From CAVSIP01 sp963728075 (GTDB taxonomy: Bacteria > Actinomycetota > Actinomycetes > JAFAQI01 > DASSKL01), in contig CAVSIP010000001.1 of the NCBI GenBank assembly GCA_963728075.1, forward strand, positions 310,001 to 374,000: DNA of 64,000 nucleotides. The letters run 5' to 3'. This document shows positions 15,878 through 24,859 of this stretch, piece by piece. The position numbers were made by a program, and so were the translations under genes. The notes below the pieces were generated by a model that worked only from the letters and a program-made list of their open reading frames with translations, did no database searches and was not told the DNA's origin. The stretch's first letter is position 1. The number at the start of each line of letters is the position of its first letter.

Positions 15878-16126
15878 TCAGCCGCTCGGGGAGGGGCTCA
15901 CCGAGATCGACTCGCCGATCGCCGGTGTCGCACTGCCCGTGGGTGTCGGGCTCGGGACGAGGCTCGCGGTCGCGGGGGCGGACGTCGGGATCGACGGCAG
16001 CGGCGGGCCGGGCGAGGACTGGTTCGGCAGGTTGTCCTGGCGCTCACCGCTGCAGCCGGTTGTGGCGGCCACGAACAGGACCGCCGCGGCGCCGGCCAGC
16101 AGGCGGGTGGTCGTACGTCGGTGCAT
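15878..16126 (-). CDS. Small putative lipoprotein
   Basis: An 82-residue protein with an Arg-rich start, a hydrophobic core (LLAGAAAVLFVAA) and a lipobox-like TTGC at about residues 22-25, followed by a low-complexity region rich in Ser, Pro and Thr. It would be lipidated and anchored outside the membrane. No family is recognisable, and the mature part (about 57 residues) is too plain to predict function. Confidence 0.55.
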   Translation of the reverse strand: MHRRTTTRLLAGAAAVLFVAATTGCSGERQDNLPNQSSPGPPLPSIPTSAPATASLVPSPTPTGSATPAIGESISVSPSPSG

Positions 16127-16162
16127 GTCCCGGCTCGTACCCGGGCGCCCGGCGCGTACCCG

Positions 16163-18190
16163 TCAGGTCGCCAGCGGGCCGGGCAGCGGGTCGGCGTGGA
16201 CGACGACGAGCCGGGACACCGCGCGGGTGAGCGCTACGTAGAGCAGCTGGTAGGCGCGCGCGCCGCGCGCGATCGCGGCCGGCTCGGCGACGACCACCGT
16301 GTCGAACTCCAGCCCCTTGGCCTGCGCCGCGCCGACGACGGTGACGCGCGCGGCGTCGAGCCCCTCGTCCGCGCCGGCGTGGTCGATCCCGGCGCGGTCC
16401 AGGGCACGGCGCAGCGGGGGGAGGTGCTCGTCGGCGGCGACCACGCCGACGGAGCCCTCCTCGACCAGCGCGGCCGCGACGGCCGCCGCGACGCCCGCGG
16501 GCAGGTCGGCGGCGGCGGTGACGGTCAACGTTCCGGGGCTGCGCCGCAGCGACGTCGCGGCGGTCATCCCGGGGGCGGCGTACGGCAGCAGCCGGCTCGC
16601 GAAGGCCAGCACCTCCTGCGGCACGCGGTAGCCGGTCGTGAGCTCGTGGACGGCGGCGTCCGGCTTGCCGAGGTGGGCCAGGGTCTGCGCCCAGCCACCC
16701 GCCGCCCAGGGGGTGGTGGCCTGCGCGACGTCACCGAGGAGGGTCGCCGAGCCGGTCTCGCACCGGCGCCCGATGGCGCGGCACTGCATGGGGGAGAGGT
16801 CCTGGGCCTCGTCCACGATCACGTGCCCGCGGCTGGGGGTCCGCTCGAGCAGGTCGGCGGCCTCGTCGACGAGCACCGCGTCGCCGAGCGACCAGCGGGC
16901 CGCCGACAGGCGGGCCGTCCGGTGCGGCCAGCGCAGCAGCCGCTGCTCGTCGTCGGCGAGCAGCCCGTCCGCCGCTGCGGCCAGCAGGTCGGGCTCGCCG
17001 AGCAGCCGCGCGACGAGCGCCCGCGGGTCGACCGCCGGCCAGACCCGGGCGACGGCGTCCCGTACCGCACGGCAGCGGGCGAGCGCGTCGACCTGGCGGT
17101 CCGTCGGCGGCTCCCCGCCGTACTGCTCGAGCCGGCGCGCGACGAGGTCGGCGTACCGGCGGTGCAGCAGCGCCCGGGCGCCCTCGTGCCGGTTGCCGGC
17201 GGCCAGCACCCGCGCGCAGGCGGCGGCGAGCTCCTCCACGGGAACGCGCACCCGCCGCCCGTGGGCGTCGACGACCAGCGGCTCGGCCGGTTCGCGGAGC
17301 TGGCGGTGCAGCGCCCGGCGCAGCACCTCCGCCAGCCGGGCATCGCCCTTGAGCGCGGCGACGTCGTCCGGGTCGGTGCCGCGTACGGGTACGTGCGCGA
17401 CCAGCTCCGCCAGCGTCGCGTGCTCGACGTCGAGCTCGCCGAGGGCGGGCAGCACCGCGCTGATGTAGCGCAGGAACGCGCGGTTCGGGCCGATGACGAG
17501 GACGCCGGCGCGGTGCAGCCGCTCGCGGTGGGTGTAGAGCAGGAACGCGGCACGGTGCAGCCCCACCGCGGTCTTGCCGGTGCCCGGCGCGCCCTGCACG
17601 CAGACCGTGTGGTCGACGGGCGCCCGGACGAGCTCGTCCTGCTCGGGCTGGATCGTGGCGACGATGTCGCGCATCGGGCCGACACGGGGGCGCTCGATCT
17701 CCTCGAGCAGGATGCGGCTGGTCGGCCCCGGACCTCCCGTCCGCAGGTGCTCGTCCTCGTACGCCGTGAGCCGGCCGGCCGCGAAGCCGAACCGGCGGCG
17801 CAGCGCCAGCCCCATCGGGTCGCCCGGTGTGGCCCGGTAGAAGGCGGTCGAGAGCGGCGCCCGCCAGTCGATGACCACCGGGTCGCCCCGCTCGTCGAGG
17901 ACGTGCCGGCGGCCGACGTAGAAGCGTTCGGGCGGGTCGCTGTGGTCGACCCGGCCGAAGAACAGCGGGGTCGAGGGGTCGTCGGTGAGCGCGGCGACCC
18001 GCTGGTGCAGCGCGTACGCGAGGTACTCGTCGGAGACCCGGTCGCCGCCGGCGGCGCGCAGCGTGCCGGCGCGTTCCCGCATGCGGGCGAGGCAGGCACG
18101 GGCGTGGCGCAGCCGGTCCTGCTCGCGGACGAGCTCGGCGGCCGGGTCGGGGGAGGAGTCGGGATCGGGAGGGTCGGCGGGCTCGGTCAC
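16163..18190 (-). CDS. helD: HelD-like UvrD/Rep superfamily helicase
   Basis: An SF1 ATPase of 675 residues, matching actinobacterial HelD, which binds RNA polymerase and clears stalled complexes. An N-terminal coiled coil (residues 15-60) precedes the Walker A motif GAPGTGKTAVGLHRAAF near residue 200. The DEAQD motif (VIVDEAQDLSPMQ) lies near residue 460 and the C-terminal LLYVALTRAVSRLVV motif near residue 655. The GTG at 18190 is preferred over the GTG at 18199 because GGAGG lies 8 nt before it. The gene is divergent from the SOS operon and its promoter region is shared with a LexA box. Confidence 0.83.
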   Translation of the reverse strand: MTEPADPPDPDSSPDPAAELVREQDRLRHARACLARMRERAGTLRAAGGDRVSDEYLAYALHQRVAALTDDPSTPLFFGRVDHSDPPERFYVGRRHVLDERGDPVVIDWRAPLSTAFYRATPGDPMGLALRRRFGFAAGRLTAYEDEHLRTGGPGPTSRILLEEIERPRVGPMRDIVATIQPEQDELVRAPVDHTVCVQGAPGTGKTAVGLHRAAFLLYTHRERLHRAGVLVIGPNRAFLRYISAVLPALGELDVEHATLAELVAHVPVRGTDPDDVAALKGDARLAEVLRRALHRQLREPAEPLVVDAHGRRVRVPVEELAAACARVLAAGNRHEGARALLHRRYADLVARRLEQYGGEPPTDRQVDALARCRAVRDAVARVWPAVDPRALVARLLGEPDLLAAAADGLLADDEQRLLRWPHRTARLSAARWSLGDAVLVDEAADLLERTPSRGHVIVDEAQDLSPMQCRAIGRRCETGSATLLGDVAQATTPWAAGGWAQTLAHLGKPDAAVHELTTGYRVPQEVLAFASRLLPYAAPGMTAATSLRRSPGTLTVTAAADLPAGVAAAVAAALVEEGSVGVVAADEHLPPLRRALDRAGIDHAGADEGLDAARVTVVGAAQAKGLEFDTVVVAEPAAIARGARAYQLLYVALTRAVSRLVVVHADPLPGPLAT

Positions 18191-18245
18191 GGGTGGCACC
18201 TCCGTCGAGGCAGCGTACGGCCCCGCGCAAGTCCTTTTTCGCGGG

Positions 18246-18277
18246 TTGACGGCGCTGTCGGCACCGGGGTTTACTGT
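18246..18277 (+). promoter_or_regulatory. Promoter of the SOS mutasome operon
   Basis: TTGACG at 18246-18251 serves as -35. Candidate -10s are TTTACT (18270-18275, 18-nt spacer) or TACTGT (18272-18277). The LexA box starts 9 nt downstream, so bound repressor would cover the transcription start. Confidence 0.6.
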
Positions 18278-18286
18278 TCCCAGAGT

Positions 18287-18302
18287 TCGAACATACGTTC
18301 GA
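18287..18302. promoter_or_regulatory. LexA (SOS) box, perfect 16-bp palindrome
   Basis: TCGAAC-ATAC-GTTCGA is a perfect inverted repeat with a 4-nt spacer, matching the actinobacterial SOS box (TCGAAC-N4-GTTCGA). It lies just after the promoter and 30 nt before the first gene of the dnaE2 operon. It may also affect the divergent helD promoter. Confidence 0.9.
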
Positions 18303-18331
18303 TCATGAACGGATGCGAGGAGGTGGGGACG

Positions 18332-18661
18332 GTGACCGCTCCGGCAGCACATCCGCCGCGGACCGGCCGGCGTTACGGCGAGCCCGTCGAGGTGCGCCGG
18401 GCCGACGAGTCCCCGGCGCAGTTCCTCTGGCGAGGCCGGCTCTACCTCGTCCGCGAGGTGCTCGCACGCTGGGTCGAGATCGCTCCGTGGTGGCGGGCCG
18501 AGGCCGACGGCACCGACGCCGCCGTCGGCCTCCCCGACGACAGGGAGCGGGAGGTGTGGCGGGTGGAGGCAGCGGCCGGCGCCCGGGCCGCCACCGGCGT
18601 CTACGACCTGTCGTTCGACTGGGCGGCCGGTGCCTGGTCGCTCGCCCGGGTTCTCGACTGA
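18332..18661 (+). CDS. DUF6504-type protein, first gene of SOS operon
   Basis: A 109-residue protein with motifs typical of the small gene found before actinobacterial dnaE2: GEPVEVRR near residue 15, FLWRGRLYLVREVL near residue 30, and a central WRVEA strand. The GTG at 18332 is preferred over the ATG at 18305 because GAGGAGG lies 8 nt upstream and the ATG would almost touch the LexA box. Predicted beta-rich and cytoplasmic. Its biochemical role is unknown, but the LexA box and the neighbours place it in damage tolerance. Confidence 0.72.
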   Translation: MTAPAAHPPRTGRRYGEPVEVRRADESPAQFLWRGRLYLVREVLARWVEIAPWWRAEADGTDAAVGLPDDREREVWRVEAAAGARAATGVYDLSFDWAAGAWSLARVLD

Positions 18662-18683
18662 CGGTGCCCGACGAGGAGGCGAC

Positions 18684-19103
18684 ATGACCGACCGAACCCC
18701 GACGGCGGCCCCTTCGGCCGCGCTCGGCCTGCTCTCCCTCGCGCACCAGGGGCTGCGGGAGGCGGCGGCCGCGCGCTGCGCCGCCGACCGGTACGCCGCC
18801 GCGCACCTCGCCGCGCTCCGGGCCGCCGCCGCGGTGCTCGCTGCCCGCGCCCGTCCGGTCACCACGGGCCGGCGCCGCCGGCCGGCGAGCGCGTGGGCGC
18901 TGCTGTCCGGCGTGGTGCCGGAGCTCGCCGAGTGGGCGGCGTTCTTCGCCGCCGGGGCCGGCAAGCGGGCCGCGGCCGAGGCCGGCCTGCGTCATGCGGT
19001 CACCGACCGCGAGGCCGACGACCTGCTGCGCGACGCGGCGACCTTCCTCGCGGTGGTGGAGGACCTGCTGGGCCTGGTGCCGGCGACTGCCGTGCCGGCA
19101 TGA
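18684..19103 (+). CDS. SAV_6107-like HEPN domain protein
   Basis: An alpha-helical 139-residue protein, rich in alanine, with the HEPN-like arrangement of long helices and a final acidic region (DREADDLLRDAATFLAVVEDLL). It resembles the small HEPN protein that accompanies actinobacterial dnaE2. The canonical HEPN RNase motif R-x4-H is not obvious, so nuclease activity is uncertain. The ATG at 18684 follows GAGGAGG with 5 nt spacing. Its stop overlaps the dnaE2 ATG by 4 nt, so the two are coupled and co-induced. Confidence 0.66.
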   Translation: MTDRTPTAAPSAALGLLSLAHQGLREAAAARCAADRYAAAHLAALRAAAAVLAARARPVTTGRRRRPASAWALLSGVVPELAEWAAFFAAGAGKRAAAEAGLRHAVTDREADDLLRDAATFLAVVEDLLGLVPATAVPA

Positions 19104-22100
19104 GCGATCCGTTCGTCCACCTGCACGTCGCCTCCGGCTACTCCCTGCGGCACGGTGCGTCCCACCCGCACGTCCTCGTCGAGCGGGCCGCCGAGCACGG
19201 CATGACGGCGCTCGCCCTCACCGACCGCGACGGGGTCTACGGCGCGGTGAAGTTCGTCACCGCGGCCGCCCGGGCGGGCCTGCGCCCCCTGCTCGGGGTC
19301 GACCTCGCCGTCGGCCCGGTCGCGCCGGCCGCCGCCGGGGGGCGGCGTACGCCCGCGCGCGGCGGCGCGTTCGTCGACGACCGGCTGCCCCGGGTGACGT
19401 TGCTCGCCTGCGGCGCACCCGGCTGGGCGGCGCTGTGCCGGCTGGTCAGTGCGACGCACCTCGCCGGTGAGCGGGGCCGCCCGGTGACGACCGTCGACCT
19501 CGTGGCCCGGGCGGTCGCCGACCACGGCGGCGGGCTGCTCGCGCTGCTCGGCCCCGACTCCGACGTCGGTCGCGCGCTCGCCGTCCGGCGCCCCGACCTC
19601 GCGCAGGCGCTGCTCGACCGGTGGCGTACGGCGGTGGGCGCCACCGAGACCGCGGTCGAGGTGGTCAGCCACCGGGGAGCGGGGGAGACCGTGCTCGCCC
19701 GCCGGCTGCTCGGGTTCGCCCACGACGCCGGCGCGCCGGCCGTGCTCACCAACACCGTCCGCTACGCCGACCGTACGGACGCGCCGACCGCCGACGTCCT
19801 CGACGCCGCGCGGCGGCTGGTCGCCCTGGACGTCCGGCACGTCGACCGCCGCAGCGCCGAGGGCTACCTGAAGTCGGGCAAGGAGATGGCCGAGGTCGCC
19901 GCCGAGGTCTGCGGCCCGGACCGGGACGCCGCCCGCGCGCTGCTCGCCCGCACCCGCGCGTTCGCCGAGCGGGCCGCGCTCGACCCGCGTACCGACCTCG
20001 GTATCGGCGGGGTGCACTTCCCTGAGTTCGGGGACGCAGCGCTCGACGCCGCGCAGGGCGAGCCGGCGGCCACGCTGCGGGAGCGCTGCCTGGCCGGGTT
20101 CGGCCGGCGCGGGATGGCCCGCACGGCCGCCGCCGAGCGGCGGCTGGCCGACGAGCTCGACCTCATCGGCCGGCTCGGCTACCCCGCGTACTTCCTCACC
20201 GTCGCCGAGGTCGTCGGCATCGTGCAGGGGATGGGCGTGCGCTGCGCCGCCCGCGGCTCGGGCGCCGGCAGCCTGGTCAACTACCTGCTCGGCATCTCCG
20301 ACGTCGACCCGCTCGCCCACGGCCTGGTCATGGAGCGGTTCCTGTCCCCGCTGCGCGACGCGCTGCCCGACATCGACCTCGACGTCGAGTCGGCGCGGCG
20401 GACCGAGGTGTACGAGGCGATCCTCGACCGGTTCGGCGCCGACCGGTGCTCCTGCGTGTCGATGATGGACACCTACCGCGTCCGCCACGCCGTCCGGGAC
20501 GTGGGCGCCGCGCTCGGGCTGCCGCCCGGCGAGGTCGACGCGATCGCCAAGGCGTTCCCGCACATCCGGGCCGGGCAGGCCCGGGCGGCGCTGCGCGACC
20601 TGCCGGAGCTGCGGGCCAGCGGTCTCGGCGACACGAAGACCGGGCACAGCCTCGACCTGCTGTTCCGGCTGGTCGAGCGGCTCGACGGGCTGCCGCGGCA
20701 CATCGCGCTGCACCCCTGCGGCGTGCTGCTGTCCGACCGCACGCTGCTCGACCGCACGCCGGTCGAGGCGAGCTGGCTGGGCTTCCCGATGAGCCAGTTC
20801 GACAAGGACGACGTCGAGGACCTCGGCCTGCTCAAGCTCGACGTGCTCGGCGTGCGCATGCAGTCCGCGATGGCGCACGCCGTCGCCGAGATCCGCCGGG
20901 TCGACGGGGTGGACGTCGACATCGACGCGGTCCCGCGCGACGACCCGGAGACGTTCGCGCTCATCCAGTCCACCCGCACGCTCGGCTGCTTCCAGATCGA
21001 GTCGCCGGGCCAGCGCGAGCTGGTCGGCAAGTTCGCGCCCGAGACGTTCGCCGACCTCATCGTCGACATCTCGCTGTTCCGCCCCGGCCCGGTGAAGAGC
21101 GACATGGTCACCCCGTTCCTCGAGGCACGGCAGGGCTGGCGCGCGCCGTCGTACCTGCACGAGGACCTGCGCCCCGCGCTCGAGCAGACCGGCGGCGTGG
21201 TCGTCTTCCACGAGCAGGTGCTCGCGATCATCGCGACGCTCACCGGGTGCACGCTCGCCGAGGCCGACGAGGCCCGCCGCGCGCTCGGCGACCCGGACGG
21301 CCAGCCCGAGGTGCAGGCCTGGTTCGTCCCGACCGCGCTGCGCCGCGGCTACCCGCTCGACGTCGTCGAGCGGGCCTGGGACGTGCTGAAGTCCTTCGCC
21401 TCGTTCGGGTTCTGCAAGGCCCACGCCGCCGCCTTCGCCGTGCCCACCTACCAGTCGGCGTGGCTCAAGGCGCACCACCCGGCGGCGTTCCTCGCCGGGG
21501 TGCTCACCCACGACCCCGGCATGTACCCGAAGCGGCTCATCCTCGACGACGCCCGCCAGTTCGGCGTCGAGGTGCTGCCGCTCGACGTCAACCGCTCCGA
21601 CGCCGCGTACCGCGTCGAGCAGCTCGGGGCGTACGACGAGCCGCCGCCCGGCATCCTCGGCGAGCCGCCACGGCCGGCACCGGGGTACGGCATCCGGCTC
21701 GGGCTCGCCGACGTCCGCGGCATCAGTGACGCGGAGGTCGCCCGGATCGTCGCCGGCCGGCCGTACGTCACGCTGTCGGACTTCTGGCACCGCACCGGGG
21801 TGAGCCGCCCGGTCACCGAGCGGCTGGTCGTCGCCGGCGGGTTCGACTCACTGTACGGCCTGGACTCCACCGTCCCGGTCCGCCGCCGCGGCCGGGTCAC
21901 CCGCCGCGACCTGCTGCTGCAGGTGGCCGAGCTCGACGCCTGGACGAAGGGTCCCCGGCGCGGCGCCCGCCGCCGGCGCGCCGCGGAGCCCGCCGCTACC
22001 GACGTCCGGGCGCTGGCGGCCCGGCAGTCGCAGGCCGCGGCCCCGGTGGAGCCGGTCGACGTGCAGCTCGCCTTCGACCTCGCCCCGGACGAGCCGGCCC

Positions 22101-22759
22101 CGACCGGGCTGCCGGAGATGACCGACGCCGAGCGGGTGCGGGCCGAGCTCGACGTGCTCGGGCTCGACGTCAGCCGGCACGTGGTCGCGTTCTACGAGCC
22201 GCTGCTCGACGCGCTCGGTGTGACCCGGGCCCGCGACCTGCTGCGCTGCCGCAGCCGTGCGGACGTGCTCGTGGCCGGGGTGAAGGTCGCCACCCAGACG
22301 CCGCCGGTCCGGTCCGGGCGCCGGGTCGTGTTCGTCACCCTCGACGACGCCACCGGCCCGGTCGACGCGACGTTCTTCGAGGACGCACAGAGCTCGCACG
22401 CCGCGACGCTGTTCCACTCCTGGCTGCTCGTGGTCCGTGGCACGGTGCGGCGTACCGGCCCGCGCGGCATCTCGCTCAACGCGAGCGCCTGCTGGGAGCT
22501 GTCCGCCCTGCAGGCGGCGTACGACGCGGGTGGCCTGCCCGCCGTCGAGGAGGCCATGGGCCGTCCCGCGCGGGTCACCGAGGACGCGGTCACCGGCGCG
22601 GCGGCGAGCCGGTCCACCCGCCCGGTGATGACGCCCGTGCGCCGCTACGCCAGCGGTTACCGCGTCTCGCCGTACGCCGACGTCCGCCCGGCCGGCGCCG
22701 ACCCGGGCGGCCCGTCGCGCAAGCTGTGGCACGCCAGCCCCGGCTCCGCCGGCCGATGA
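19100..22759 (+). CDS. dnaE2: Error-prone DNA polymerase III alpha subunit DnaE2 (ImuC)
   Basis: C-family polymerase of 1219 residues. A PHP domain opens the protein (HLHVASGYSLRHGA near residue 8, LALTDRDGVYG near residue 38). The catalytic acidic motif LPDIDLDVES is near residue 425, with VRCAARGSGAGSLVNYLLG just before it. A helix-hairpin-helix region lies near residue 880 and an OB fold near residue 1060 (VAGVKVATQTPP). The C-terminus ends in KLWHASPGSAG, typical of ImuC. Shorter than a replicative DnaE1. It performs translesion synthesis after SOS induction. ImuA' and ImuB partners are not in the window. Confidence 0.9.
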   Translation: MSDPFVHLHVASGYSLRHGASHPHVLVERAAEHGMTALALTDRDGVYGAVKFVTAAARAGLRPLLGVDLAVGPVAPAAAGGRRTPARGGAFVDDRLPRVTLLACGAPGWAALCRLVSATHLAGERGRPVTTVDLVARAVADHGGGLLALLGPDSDVGRALAVRRPDLAQALLDRWRTAVGATETAVEVVSHRGAGETVLARRLLGFAHDAGAPAVLTNTVRYADRTDAPTADVLDAARRLVALDVRHVDRRSAEGYLKSGKEMAEVAAEVCGPDRDAARALLARTRAFAERAALDPRTDLGIGGVHFPEFGDAALDAAQGEPAATLRERCLAGFGRRGMARTAAAERRLADELDLIGRLGYPAYFLTVAEVVGIVQGMGVRCAARGSGAGSLVNYLLGISDVDPLAHGLVMERFLSPLRDALPDIDLDVESARRTEVYEAILDRFGADRCSCVSMMDTYRVRHAVRDVGAALGLPPGEVDAIAKAFPHIRAGQARAALRDLPELRASGLGDTKTGHSLDLLFRLVERLDGLPRHIALHPCGVLLSDRTLLDRTPVEASWLGFPMSQFDKDDVEDLGLLKLDVLGVRMQSAMAHAVAEIRRVDGVDVDIDAVPRDDPETFALIQSTRTLGCFQIESPGQRELVGKFAPETFADLIVDISLFRPGPVKSDMVTPFLEARQGWRAPSYLHEDLRPALEQTGGVVVFHEQVLAIIATLTGCTLAEADEARRALGDPDGQPEVQAWFVPTALRRGYPLDVVERAWDVLKSFASFGFCKAHAAAFAVPTYQSAWLKAHHPAAFLAGVLTHDPGMYPKRLILDDARQFGVEVLPLDVNRSDAAYRVEQLGAYDEPPPGILGEPPRPAPGYGIRLGLADVRGISDAEVARIVAGRPYVTLSDFWHRTGVSRPVTERLVVAGGFDSLYGLDSTVPVRRRGRVTRRDLLLQVAELDAWTKGPRRGARRRRAAEPAATDVRALAARQSQAAAPVEPVDVQLAFDLAPDEPAPTGLPEMTDAERVRAELDVLGLDVSRHVVAFYEPLLDALGVTRARDLLRCRSRADVLVAGVKVATQTPPVRSGRRVVFVTLDDATGPVDATFFEDAQSSHAATLFHSWLLVVRGTVRRTGPRGISLNASACWELSALQAAYDAGGLPAVEEAMGRPARVTEDAVTGAAASRSTRPVMTPVRRYASGYRVSPYADVRPAGADPGGPSRKLWHASPGSAGR

Positions 22760-22765
22760 CCCAAC

Positions 22766-22771
22766 TAGGCT
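22766..22771 (+). promoter_or_regulatory. Putative -10 before the methyltransferase gene
   Basis: TAGGCT ends 7 nt before the ATG at 22779 with no ribosome binding site, suggesting an internal leaderless promoter 8 nt after the dnaE2 stop. Confidence 0.4.
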
Positions 22772-22778
22772 GGCCGGC

Positions 22779-23525
22779 ATGTCCGACCGGCTGCGCTCCC
22801 GCGCGATGCTGCGTACGGCCGTGGTCCGCGAGGTGCTGCGTGACACCCTCGCCGACCGGGCGGCCGCGGCCGGTCGGCGGCTGGAGGTGCTCGACGCCGG
22901 GGGCGGCACCGGCGGGTTCGCCGTGCCGCTCGCCGAGCTCGGTCACCGGGTCACCGTCGTCGACCCCAGCCCGGACTCGCTGGCCGCGCTCGAGCGCCGG
23001 GCCGCCGAGACCGGTGTGTCCGCGCTCATCCGAGGGCTGCAGGGGGACGCCTCCGGTGTCCTCGACATCGTCGAGCGGGCGAGCTACGACGCGGTGCTCT
23101 GCCACAGCGTTCTCGAGGTCGTCGACGACCCGGCCGACGCACTCGCCACGCTGGCCGGCGCGCTGCGGCCGGACGGGCTGGTGTCCGTGCTCACGGCGAA
23201 CCGCACGGGTGCCGTCCTCGGCCGGGCGGTCGCCGGCCGGATCGACGAGGCGGCCGCCGTTCTCGCCACCGGGCGCACCGGACCGCACGACCGGCTGCGC
23301 CGGCGTTTCGTCGTCGAGGAGGTCCTCGCCCTGCTGGCACATGCCGGGCTGCGGCCGGGACCGGTGCACGGGGTCCGGGTGTTCGCCGACATCGTCCCGG
23401 GCGGCCTGCTCGACGACGACCCCGCCACCGCCGACGCGCTGGCCGCGCTGGAGCGGCAGGTCGCCGAGCTGCCGGCCTACCGTGACGTCGCCACGCAGCT
23501 GCACGTCCTCGCGTTCTCCGGCTGA
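22779..23525 (+). CDS. Class I SAM-dependent methyltransferase
   Basis: A 248-residue Rossmann methyltransferase. Motif I is VLDAGGGTGGFAVPLAELG near residue 35, followed by VDPSPDSLAALE (acidic end of strand 2) near residue 60. Post-motif ASYDAVLCHSVLEVVDD near residue 105 resembles the DxxxxxxVLEHVDD of small-molecule methyltransferases. A FVVEEVLALLAHAGLRPGPVHGVRVF stretch closes the fold. It sits between dnaE2 and dinB, separated by 19 and 45 nt. The substrate is unknown, and a link to DNA repair is only positional. Confidence 0.83.
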   Translation: MSDRLRSRAMLRTAVVREVLRDTLADRAAAAGRRLEVLDAGGGTGGFAVPLAELGHRVTVVDPSPDSLAALERRAAETGVSALIRGLQGDASGVLDIVERASYDAVLCHSVLEVVDDPADALATLAGALRPDGLVSVLTANRTGAVLGRAVAGRIDEAAAVLATGRTGPHDRLRRRFVVEEVLALLAHAGLRPGPVHGVRVFADIVPGGLLDDDPATADALAALERQVAELPAYRDVATQLHVLAFSG

Positions 23526-23570
23526 GCGCCCGCCGACAGGGCACCCTGAAGACGTGTCCCGGAGTGCCGC

Positions 23571-24812
23571 ATGAGCCGCGCCCAGCTGCGCCGCGGGCCG
23601 CGGCTCGACGGCGCCGGTGACGACACCGGCTGCACCGTGCTGCACGTCGACATGGATGCGTTCTACGCGAGCGTCGAGCTGCGCCGGCGTCCCGAGCTGC
23701 GCGGCCAGCCGGTGATCGTGGGCGGGCTGGGCAACCGGGCCGTCGTGCTGTCGGCGACGTACGAGGCCCGCGCGTTCGGCGTGCACAGCGCCATGCCGAT
23801 GACCCGCGCCCGGCGGCTGTGCCCGCAGGCGGTCGTCGTCCCGCCCGACCACGGCGACTACGCCGCCGCCAGCACCGGGGTGATGGAGGTGTTCCGCTCG
23901 GTCACCCCGGTGGTGGAGCCGATCTCGCTCGACGAGGCGTTCCTCGACGTCTCCGGCGCCGTCCGCCGGCTCGGCTCTCCGGCGGTCATCGGTGAGCTCA
24001 TCCGGGCCCGGATCGCCGACGAGCAGCAGCTGACCTGCTCGGTGGGGGTGGCGGCGAGCAAGTTCGTCGCCAAGCTCGCCTCGACCCGGGCCAAGCCCGA
24101 CGGGCTGCTCGTGGTCCCGCGCGACGGCGTCGTCGCGTTCCTGCACCCGCTGCCGGTCGGCGCGCTGTGGGGGGTGGGGGAGCGGACGGAGGAGGTACTG
24201 CTCCGCCTCGGGCTGCGGACCATCGGCGACCTCGCGCACACCCCGGTCGCCACCCTGCAGCGTGCGCTCGGCCAGGCCGCCGGGGCGCACCTCGCCGCGC
24301 TGGCCTGGGGCCGTGACGAGCGACGCGTGGTCGCCGGCGAGCCCGACAAGAGCATCGGTGCCGAGGAGACCTTCCCCACCGACGTCGACGACCCGGCGGT
24401 CGTCCTGCGCGAGCTGCTCCGCCTGTCGGAGCGCACCGCCGCCCGGCTGCGCTCGGCCGGGCACGCCGGCCGGACGGTGAGCATCAAGGTGCGTTTCGCC
24501 GACTTCTCCACCATCACCCGCTCCCGGACGCTGCCGGTCGCGACCGACGTCGGGCGGGAGATCTACGACGTCGCGCGGGGCCTCTACACCGCCCTGGGGC
24601 TGGGCCGGGCACGCATCCGGCTGGTCGGCGTACGGGTCGAGGGCCTGGTCGACGCCGACGGCGAACCGCGCCAGCTGGTGCTCGACGAGCGGCCGGCCGG
24701 CTGGCGGGAGGCCGAGCTCGCCGTCGACCGGGCCGCCCGGCGGTTCGGCAGCGGCACGGTCCGCCCCGCGACGCTCGTCGACCCCGAGGACACCGAGAAC
24801 TCAAGATCATGA
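23571..24812 (+). CDS. dinB: DNA polymerase IV (Y family)
   Basis: Translesion polymerase of 413 residues. Catalytic residues appear in LHVDMDAFYASVE near residue 28 and ISLDEAFLDVSG near residue 120. LSATYEARAFGVHSAMP near residue 62 is the fingers motif, and a helix-hairpin-helix (LRTIGDLAHTP) follows near residue 215. Near the C-terminus RQLVLD resembles a beta-clamp-binding peptide, so this looks like a clamp-interacting Pol IV rather than an ImuB. The ATG at 23571 follows the methyltransferase by 45 nt. Cotranscription with the upstream SOS genes is likely but not proven. Confidence 0.92.
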   Translation: MSRAQLRRGPRLDGAGDDTGCTVLHVDMDAFYASVELRRRPELRGQPVIVGGLGNRAVVLSATYEARAFGVHSAMPMTRARRLCPQAVVVPPDHGDYAAASTGVMEVFRSVTPVVEPISLDEAFLDVSGAVRRLGSPAVIGELIRARIADEQQLTCSVGVAASKFVAKLASTRAKPDGLLVVPRDGVVAFLHPLPVGALWGVGERTEEVLLRLGLRTIGDLAHTPVATLQRALGQAAGAHLAALAWGRDERRVVAGEPDKSIGAEETFPTDVDDPAVVLRELLRLSERTAARLRSAGHAGRTVSIKVRFADFSTITRSRTLPVATDVGREIYDVARGLYTALGLGRARIRLVGVRVEGLVDADGEPRQLVLDERPAGWREAELAVDRAARRFGSGTVRPATLVDPEDTENSRS

Positions 24813-24846
24813 CGAACGTCTGCTTTCGCAGATGCCCGCAGACTCG

Positions 24847-24852
24847 TATCCT
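24847..24852 (+). promoter_or_regulatory. Putative -10 of leaderless DUF3040 gene
   Basis: TATCCT ends 7 nt before the GTG at 24860 and no ribosome binding site is present. It decides the start against the upstream in-frame ATG at 24809. Confidence 0.45.
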
Positions 24853-24859
24853 CGAAGAC

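Noticed and set aside
15017..18661. A 1214-codon open frame on the plus strand
   Set aside because: It runs antisense to helD and lacks any domain. Only its last 110 codons (DUF6504-like gene) are real. High GC removes stops from antisense frames.
18992..21790. A 932-codon frame on the minus strand
   Set aside because: Entirely antisense to dnaE2, whose motifs are clear. The translation is Arg/Gly/Pro-rich with no fold.
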